From Podocnemis expansa (taxonomy: Eukaryota > Chordata > Testudines > Podocnemididae), in the NCBI GenBank assembly GCA_007922195.1, contig ML681967.1, forward strand, positions 9,200,594-9,264,593: a stretch of DNA of 64,000 bases. The letters run 5' to 3'. Position 1 is the stretch's first letter. Every line of letters starts with the position of its first letter. This document shows, piece after piece, positions 56,345-64,000 of the stretch. A model generated the notes under the pieces. The model was given only the letters and a program-made list of their open reading frames with translations. It was not told the DNA's origin and ran no database searches. The position numbers and the translations under genes were made by a program.

Positions 56345-56455
56345 CAAAACAGACAAGGAGTTTGGTGGCACTTTTAAAGATGAACAAATTTATTTAATCA
56401 CATGAGCTTTCATGGGAGAAAATCTGACTTCGTCAGATGCTCTGAAGATAGGGAA
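56345..56455 (-). mobile_element. Penelope-like repeat with hammerhead-like core
   Basis: The minus strand reads GCATCTGACGAAGTCAG … CCCATGAAAGCTCATG, then AAATAAATTTGTTCATC and TGCCACCAAACTCCTTGTC. CTGACGA and GAAA are both intact; the stem II sequences no longer pair well. Confidence 0.75.
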
Positions 56456-56694
56456 CTTACAGAATGGGAGGAAAATAAATGCAGGGAAGCCTAAGTTGCG
56501 ATCAGGTCACACTAACAGCAAATCAAAGAACCTTTATGTTGATTATAGATAAAGATCTACACATCTAGCCAATGTAGAAAACTAACACGAGTGCATATTT
56601 AAGCTGAGAAATCATTCTAAGTTTAGGATTCACAAACAGGGGAAGGTTTAGCTCTACTCCTGGAGAGTGTGTCTGTTTGAACTAGTATAGCTAC
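56456..56694. other. Nothing recognised
   Basis: Unique-looking. Confidence 0.4.
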
Positions 56695-56905
56695 TTACCT
56701 AGGTACTAACAGAGCCCATTACCAGAGCACTTCACATTCTTTAGCGTTTCTATGCTCACACACCCTTGTGAGGCAGGGCAGTGCTGTTATCCTCATTGGA
56801 CAGAGACACAGGCAAAGTAGGTGATTTGCCTAAGGTCAGAGAGCAAACCTGTGGCAGAGTAGAGACTTGGTCTTGTGGCCTAACCATGAGACCATTCTTT
56901 CTCTC
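56695..56905 (-). repeat. MIR/CORE-SINE, near complete
   Basis: CAGAGCACTTCACATTCTTT, CACCCTTGTGAGGCAGGGCA, CTCATTGGACAGAGACACAG, GATTTGCCTAAGGTCAGAG and CTAACCATGAGACCATTC follow reverse-complement MIR. Confidence 0.8.
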
Positions 56906-57777
56906 TTACCTTTACAGCATTTTGAATAATTATTCACTGTATAATGTCAAGTAGATTATTTTACCAAATCTTACCTCATCTGTGGTAAAATATAGTACAT
57001 AAAGTCTTCAGACATGACTTAATTTCATGAAGTCTGACTTAGATCTGAAGCAAGCCAAGTTTGAAGGGATGTGGTGGAGTAGTTAAAGCTGTAACAAGTT
57101 GAGCTCAGTAGGGCAAAGCTTTTTCATGTATTGTTTTAGAGAAATACAAACCAAGGGCAGTTTCAAATACCAGGGAGCAGTGAAACACTGTAGATTTGAC
57201 TCAGTCTCAGTTGTACGTGCTGGATGCCTCAGAGTTCAGAATGCCTCACACAGCTCATGTAAACCATTATACAAACTCCTAGATGAGCGAGTAAGTAGAG
57301 CTGCATAGTTCAGGAGCAGATGAGTGATTACCTCACAGCAATATTATGGAAAAGGGGTAGCAACTTCAAAGTTAAGCCTGTAACTAATTTTCCTTTATAA
57401 ATCCAATTCTGGTTCTCCATTCCCAACTGCATACTAGAAAAAGAAACTTCAGTTTGCCTGAAGTTTACTTATGCCAAAGGAGTCTTATTCCAGAAAGGTT
57501 CAAATTAATCAGATTTGGGAGAGAGCAGTGTTTGGAAAATGGAAGATTTTTTTACTTTTGCAAGAGAGTCTTTTTTTTTTTTTTTTCTTCTTTTAGAATG
57601 ACATATCTCAAAAACAGCTCGGACTATTAACTCCAAACGTATTTATTCATCTGTACTAGCGCCTTTGAGTATTTGGGGAAAGACTGCATGGTTAATCTGG
57701 AAGTTATTTGCTACGGACTTTTGCACCTCTCACAAGTCCATGAGCATCCCATGGAGTTTTGAAAGTCCTCAATGCTT
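56906..57777. other. No gene recognised
   Basis: A strong pyrimidine tract (57,570-57,597, TTTTCTTCTTTTAG) looks like an acceptor, but no adequate donor follows. Not taken as an exon. Confidence 0.45.
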
Positions 57778-58030
57778 GTCTTCAAGGACATTAAGACATC
57801 TTCAGGGGGCTTGCAAAAGCCTGATGATGTCTTTAAAGTCTGGAACTGACCCAGTCAGGTTGAAGGACATTAAGAAATCTACAGGGGCTGCCAGACTATC
57901 TTATAAAGTCAATAGCTGATCTGCCTGTGTTAAATACCTCTAAAATGTCTGCAGGGGTGGCATGGACACTTCTGACACTGTGGACCTGAAGCAGCCAGGT
58001 TGAAGGACTTTCAGAAGTCAGGAGGCATAG
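57778..58030 (+). repeat. Degenerate tandem repeat, about 70-80 bp unit
   Basis: AAGGACATTAAGACATCTTC (57,784), AAGGACATTAAGAAATCTAC (57,863), a weaker TCTAAAATGTCTGCAGGGG (57,940) and AAGGACTTTCAGAAGTCAGG (58,003) recur with a CAGGGG-type follow-on. About four copies. Confidence 0.6.
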
Positions 58031-61000
58031 CTTTGAAGAATCTTTCATGCTGTTCTAGAAAGCAGGAGACTAATATATGTTAATTAACAACAGTGTTACC
58101 TAGGAAGTCATTTACTTTACGTGTCTGATGTAGGAAAAAGTAGCTCCACAGAGCAGAGATGTCAGCATTTTTCCATGACATTTTTCTAAAAATAACTAAG
58201 GAAATTCTCATGCAAAACTGTAAGTTAGGATTGTAAATGCATATCAGTTACATATGAAGATGTCCTAAATAAGACAGTGTTTGAAACCCAAGATATTAGA
58301 AGTTACAGTTAAAGCTTTAAAGAGCAAACAGCTGGAAATTTGAAAAATCACAGTTCCATAAATAACCTTAATTCTGACCTCAAACTAATTCCTAGGTTCT
58401 ATCTCACTGCCACTGAATATTTATGACTAGCCACCAAACTGCCATACTCCAATAAGATCTTCTGCATTTCTAATGTGGATAGCAAAATCTTACCTACTAT
58501 AGTGTAAACATAGTTCTTCAAATTGTCTCTCTTGCAAATGTAGATTACTGCTACATTATGAACCAGTGAGAGAGATACCTAATCCATCCTGCAAGGCAAT
58601 GTGGTGTCTTACTCCACCTTCCACAATCACCTCATTATAGCTCAGGTTCTACACTGTGAGACACTTATACATGTGCTTTCTCCTGAGAAATGCTGCAGCA
58701 ACCACACTGTAAATAGAGTTACTATATGGAGCTCAAGCCCACAAGTACCTTTACATCGACATAGCATATGCATCTTCAGGTAAGCCACTGGAATATTTAT
58801 TTCATCACTATTTTATTTACATATGACATGGGAAAATGGGATATGGATGAGGATTAAGGATGATCTTTTTAATGTGTGTTTATGAGCCTAACTACATATT
58901 AATGAATGTTGATGCCTGGGAATGTATACAGTTACAATATACTATGAATGAATACCTGTATCTATAGAGCTATATTGATATTAGATACATATAAACACAC
59001 AAGTTCATGCAACACACTGTATATGCTGTAAATTTGCACAAGAGCCTTGATCACAGGTACTGTAACTGAACAGATTATACAATCCATTTGTGTGTGCAAA
59101 GTCTCGCTCTTCCTGTGTCATACACCTCCCCTTTCTGCCAACACCCTCCACCTCAGCATACAATGGAAAGCAAAAACATCACTAAGCAACTCTGATTATT
59201 TCCTGAACAATTCTAACAGCGTGAGCTCCTAGAGGTATATAATAAAAGGGTTAGCTCTATTGTTGCTCTGCTGACACCCCCTCTGGTGGGTTATAAATGT
59301 AATACATGCCCTGGGCATCTTAACACACACTTTTCATTTGGCAAAGCTTTGCTTGTGAGGAACTGGTATGTAATCACACTAGTGTCTGAGAAGGGGGCAG
59401 CAGCTGGTCTACAGGAGCTTGCAGAGAATAGTGCCTGTCCCCTATGAGATGCACATTATTTGTAGCTCAAATTCTTCTACTTCTATCAGTCACTCTTCCA
59501 ATAGCTCTGTTTTACTCCCTGAGAGAGAAGTGCTATTATTTAGCAAAACAAACCTCTCCTCCATAAGCCTAGGGCATGGGGGATAAGATGAGTGAGGTGG
59601 AGAGTAATTGGATACAAAGATTTTCACCTTTTGGACCTCTGACTTGACTGGGCAGTGGCAGAATGGTTCTCAGGAGGTGGCTGTTTGGTGTGCAGCAAGC
59701 TGGTGTGACTCACTCTAGTTGCAACTGACATAGGGACACACAGAGAAGACCCCACGACAACTAATTAGCCCAAACTTTATGAAGAGGCCAAGAAGACAGC
59801 TACTTCACTGCTTCCCAGGAGTTAGCCCCTGTGGGTTGGGGAGGCAGCACTGGGAAGGGAAGTGGCACAGTGCAACATGGCAGAAAGCTCTTCTGTTCTG
59901 TGCATAAACAGAAGGCTCCAGTCTCCAGGGCTGTCCCCTGGCACCTTTCTCTATCACTAACACTCACTTAAGAAAAATTACACAAAACTCAACACAGGAT
60001 AATTAGATAATGACATTATTTTGGCCTGACGTGCCATATAATTAAACAAGTAATAAACAGCAAGAGTCCTACGCTGGTGAGGCCATTGAGTCAATACCAC
60101 GCTATTACCACAAAGTAATTGAGTTTACAGAGAATCTAACACAGAAGTCCCAAAGCCCCACACAAGTGATGGTATTAGAGCAACCAGTGGGAAGCTACCT
60201 GATGGCTAAAGACAGATCTTTTCAGCTAGCTTACAGCCGGATGTCCCACCTGGAGGAGACAAGCTGATGCTTCATGTTACTTTAAATAATTCTACTAGAC
60301 TCTGCATGTGAAGCAGAAGATTTCACACCTAGCAGAGGTCATTTCCCAGCTGCTTTGTCAAATTGGCACCGAAGGGGTTAATGAAGATATGACTGCATGG
60401 ATCTTCTTGGATAGAAGATAGGGGGTTTTTTGAGGGGTTTTTTTTTTTTTGACAAAATGGACATTTATTTTGGACGGGTAGGGAGACCCCCCTTCATCTG
60501 GAATTTTCAGGTTTTCCTTGGAAAAATATTTTTTTCCCCACAACTAAAAATCAACTTAAGGGTTGTTCCCATGGCTCCATGCTGCTCCACGGATCCCTAG
60601 GTATGGGGAATCCTCAGGGGGCTGAACACTCCAGGACTGGTGGTACTCTGATGCTGCCTAGATTAGGGGGGACAGCTGGATTTGTAACTTTAAAAGTCCT
60701 TTACTGACTTTCACCAAACTTCACAGAAAAACTATCTTCCCTGGGATGAGATGAGATGCAACAGGTGCAATCTCTGGCCGAATGGCTGGTGCCTGGAGAA
60801 GATAGGCAGGAGAAAGGGCTGAAAAATCAGCTAGCTTCCACCTGAACCACAGAGCAAGGATTGGTGCTCTGTTATTCTTTGCTCTGACAGGAAGAGAAAT
60901 CCATCAGAGCTGATTTGTGCTATTTAGTTGGTCTGTAAGTCAAATCTAATCAATCCAACACCCACCACTGCAAGTACAGGCATACCCACAGCTCACCAAG

Positions 61001-61159
61001 CATACGCTTGTGTGTACACACTCCACACGCACTCCTATGGACACAGACGCAAGGTCAGTCTTCACTACCAATGCAAATGTTTTCAGGGAACCAGCTACAC
61101 AACAGTTTGGACAGTCCACAGCTTTCACAGACTTCAGGACCATGGCTAAGGACCAATCT
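58031..61159. other. No gene recognised
   Basis: AT-rich at 58,780-59,050. 60,000-60,160 is a repeat-free AT-rich patch (GATAATTAGATAATGACATT, CATATAATTAAACAAG) and a possible conserved element. Poly-T runs near 60,424-60,450. Confidence 0.45.
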
Positions 61160-61285
61160 ACATTAGCTCTTCAGAGCAAGGACTGCTTACGACTCTGTGA
61201 TTGTGCCTGGCGCAGCGAGGCCTTGATCATAGTTGGTCCCAAGGCACTACTCTAATCAACATGATTAATGACAACAATTACAAAA
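61160..61285 (+). repeat. Short interspersed repeat, sauropsid-common family
   Basis: AGCTCTTCAGAGCAAGGACT, GATTGTGCCTGGCGCAGCGA, GGCCTTGATCATAGTTGGTC, AAGGCACTACTCTAATCAAC and an ATTAATGACAACAATTAC tail match a common turtle repeat (GAGCAGGGACTGTCTC … GCGCCTAGCACAATGGGGCC … GGCACTACCGTAATACAAATAAT). Confidence 0.75.
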
Positions 61286-62669
61286 GAGAACAGTTCCTTC
61301 CAGTTGTGGGCAGGACAATGCTGTTGCAACCAGCTCCTGGACATAGCTCACAGAATCCATATCACTCAAGAATACAAAGACAATGACGCAGGCAGCCACA
61401 CACACTGGCTGGGCTCACTCCATGCCACACACATCGATGAGTACCAGCATCATGCCCACGCATGTCCCTGTGTTCTCCCACACTCCAGCACATACACATG
61501 CTCTGCTTCCCTCTCCTCCCTGGCTCTGCCATACAACAGCTTCTGATGCTTGTCTCTGCATCCTGGCAGGACAAGTCTGAAAGCTTAGCAGCAGCATGGA
61601 AACATCTGTCACCCCAAGGCAGAGTTATAACCCTCTTCCTCTGTGTTGCTGTCAGGTCCCTACATGACAGCAGAGTCAATGAGCAGAGCTTGGGAGCTCA
61701 TGGCAGGCAGGCCCACCTGCTGCCCAACAGCAGGTTCCCAGTACAGAACGCATCAGGACAAAGGAGATGAAGTGAGGCAAGGGATTTGTAGTAAGTTCTC
61801 TGGAAAGATGATCCAAAACTGAAACGTTAAGACTGACTCCTTCAGATCTTGGCATGGGGGAAGAGAAAGCAGATGGCTATTTGGAGACAAATTTGGATTT
61901 AGAAATTTGAATCCAATGTTTTGGTTCTAGATCCAATGGAAACCTACCCAGTCCCAATTTTCTGACTTGAATGTAGCCAGAATCTTACATGGAAGTCCAT
62001 TCTGGTAGAATTTTGACCCAAGGTGAAAGAAATTTGGGAAGAAGAGCTGTTCTGGTAAGACTTCTGCCCTTGAGATGAACAGAGAGCCTGCAAAGCCACC
62101 AAATTCATGGGGTCTCTACTTTTCAGGCTGACATCTCATTAGGATGTCTTGGAAAAATTCAGTGCATTGAATCTTTCCCTGAACTCTGGCACACTGACTT
62201 GGTCCCAAACCCAGATACTAGTGTGTTGGGAGGTCCTGCTTTGTGTCTCACTCCCAGTGTCAGTGAAGTGGTTGGTCAGCAAGAGAAGGAAGAGCTCTGA
62301 GTGAAGTCTGAAAAGAATATGGTATCGGGAGCCTTTCCCTGCAGATGTGGTTGATGTGGTCTGGCCACTGAACAGGCATCGGGGTGGAGTTTAGCCTTTG
62401 TGTGTCAGATTCAGAGCTGCACAGGGCTCAGGTGCCTTGGGAGAGAAACTAACCTGTAGTAGTGGCTATGAACAGATTCCTGATTCCCGTATGTTCCTGG
62501 TTGGTAGTAGCAGGCTCCAAGGTTAAAGTGAGAACAGTGCAGCAAGGGCTGTGACATGAAGTTGAGAGGTCAAAGATATCAGGAGCCCTAGAAACAGGTG
62601 TTTTGCCCTACATCTGTGTGTCAGGTGCTATGTGTCATCATCAGTGCAGGGAGAAAGCAGGCTGTGGAG
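61286..62669. other. No gene recognised
   Basis: Overlapping frames on both strands at 61,268-61,770 lack domains. 61,885-62,040 has repeated AATTTGGATT/GAATCCAA words and may be a decayed MITE. Confidence 0.45.
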
Positions 62670-62712
62670 CAGAAAAAAAAACAACAAGGAGTCGTGTGGC
62701 ACTTTGACAGCA
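62670..62712 (-). mobile_element. Penelope-like fragment
   Basis: AACAACAAGGAGTCGTGTGGCACTTTG matches the antisense end of the family and is nearly identical to the piece at 2306. Confidence 0.6.
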
Positions 62713-63466
62713 AGTGTCTGCTTGGTACCAGAAGAGGAAGCACTCACCAGCTTGGAGTTGAGGTGCTTTGATAGCATAAAGCAAGATTCTCAACCTACCT
62801 AGGTTGCAAAGAGATGGGACAAGGTCATGACCACCATGTTCCTCCTGTATGGGCCAGGAGCAGGAGGATCCCACCCAGATCCTGGATGGATGGAAGGGGA
62901 TCAAATGGTGGTGCTGCTGTGGAAAATGGGCTTTTAGAGGGGAAAAAGGTTGAGAATTGTGGACTTGGGGCAGAGGGGTCGATTGCTGAGTGTGCGGGAC
63001 AGAAATGGGTACTGGGGCCAGCAGGCAGCGCTGGTACCAGGCAGCAAGGGCGGTGGTGCTAGAAGGGACTGAAGGAGAGGAGCTGCTGACAGCCACAGGC
63101 AGATCATGTCATTAGTATGAGCTAAGCTTTGTGAACCCAAAAATTGAAATTTCTGCAAACAAGATGTGTGATTGTGCTTCTTGCTATCAATCAGCAGCGC
63201 ACCTAAAGTGCATCAGTATCGCTCCATCTCCATCTCAGATCTATCACAGCATCCCTCAGCTGCTTCGCAAAGGAGACTGCCTGACAAATTAACAATGCAG
63301 CGGGTGAGGGGAGAGCAGTGCTGCAGCCATCACAGAGCTGTTCAGATGGGGCATGAGTAGTCCCTGTGCCGAGTCTGAGTCCTGCCAAGGGCAGAGAGTT
63401 TGGGGACACCATGACGTTTAGTAAGTACCAAAGAGACTGTGTCCTGTCTCATTTCCTGGAGAGGCT
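62713..63466. other. No gene recognised
   Basis: Minus frames 62,641-63,096 and 62,934-63,158 overlap each other and the plus frame 62,814-63,062. No domain. Confidence 0.45.
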
Positions 63467-63770
63467 GGCAGCTTAGGTCAACCTAATTCTGTAAGTGTCT
63501 ACATTGAAACGTTACTCCCACTGATGTATCTCACACACTACATTGACTTAGTAATTCGACCTCCACCTGGGTCAGTGCAGTGTACTGCTTACATGAGCCT
63601 TCTCGCAGTGCCCTATCCTGATGGTTAAATTGGTGTGAGTGCTCCTGCTGGGGACACACTGCCAACACTGGAGCACAGAGTGGATATGTGAAACTGATTC
63701 AATCACTTTAGTGGCTGCATGTTGAAGTAACTTAGGTCAACTTAATTTTATAGTGTAGACTTGCCTTAAC
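63467..63770. mobile_element. MITE with TTAGGTCAACTTAAT words
   Basis: The right end AACTTAGGTCAACTTAATTT followed by ATAGTGTAGACTTGCC is characteristic of a turtle MITE. The left part has GCTTAGGTCAACCTAATTCT and AAGTGTCTACATTG. Outer left boundary not found. Confidence 0.55.
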
Positions 63771-64000
63771 TCCTCTCTTCAGCTCACTGCTATGGTGTTG
63801 AGGTAGTGTGGAGCAGGGCCTAATAAATACATTGCGATATGACAAATCTCTAACACAAATACTGCTCTCTGGGAAACATCCAAAATCCATCTGTGGGTGT
63901 GTGGCCAAGGCATAGACTGGAGGCCTAAAGGAGGAAGAGGGCTAGCAGTCAACCTAAAATATCCAAGCTGTGTGGATGCCACGGGTGGTCTGGAAGGCAG
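63771..64000. other. Nothing recognised
   Basis: Unique-looking to the window end. Confidence 0.4.

Noticed and set aside
57560..57660. Exon after the strong pyrimidine tract
   Set aside because: No acceptable donor follows, and the T-run is more likely a simple repeat.
1..64000. CRISPR array, operons, bacterial or phage genes, viral genes
   Set aside because: No regular direct repeats with unique spacers, no ribosome-binding-site-led gene strings, and no viral reading frames. The sequence is vertebrate nuclear DNA in character.

Overview
The window looks like nuclear DNA from a sauropsid vertebrate, most likely a turtle, with a crocodilian as the main alternative. Three things point there. 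Single-copy DNA is CpG-poor apart from one compact CpG island. The recognisable repeats are CR1-clade LINE 3' ends, MIR/CORE-SINE copies, Penelope-like fragments carrying a hammerhead-like core, and many non-autonomous hAT and Harbinger-like DNA transposons. No Alu, L1 or squamate-type repeat was seen. The species call rests on recalled repeat consensus sequences, not on a search.

No confident protein-coding gene is present. Almost every long open frame lies in GC-rich tandem repeats or mobile elements, or is a short chance frame. The best gene-related signals are: (1) a CpG island at about 17,925-18,585 with two good splice donors on the minus strand, which looks like a promoter and first exon; (2) a candidate terminal coding exon at 12,400-12,607 (+) with several tyrosines and an AATAAA about 100 bases after its stop; (3) two candidate micro-exons with good flanking splice signals, at 3,782-3,809 (28 nt) and 42,128-42,169 (42 nt). 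None could be named.

Layout. 0-9 kb: mostly unrecognised sequence with CR1 and MIR copies. 9-14.3 kb: Penelope-like and hAT copies, a palindrome-rich MITE, the candidate terminal exon and an AT-rich block. 14.3-18.6 kb: simple and tandem repeats leading into the CpG island, with a 10-N assembly gap inside a 47-bp minisatellite. 18.6-33 kb: scattered Penelope-like, MIR and CR1 copies in mostly unique sequence, with a few AT-rich islands that could be conserved regulatory elements. 33-45 kb: the DNA-transposon-rich part, with three copies of one roughly 190-bp hAT family, two palindrome-word MITEs, a second 10-N gap in a 40-bp minisatellite and a near-perfect 48-bp hairpin. 45-53 kb: mainly unique sequence plus another palindrome-word MITE and a hAT copy. 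53-57 kb: a dense cluster of MIRs, one of them split by a later insertion, and an LTR-like stretch. 57-64 kb: a degenerate 70-80 bp tandem repeat, then mostly unrecognised sequence.

The most informative real pattern is in the DNA transposons. Four hAT insertions have matching 8-bp target duplications that all carry TAGA at positions 4-7. Several MITEs share a CTATGTCTACACT-type end but are filled with different short near-palindromic words. I did not find a convincing new multi-gene system.
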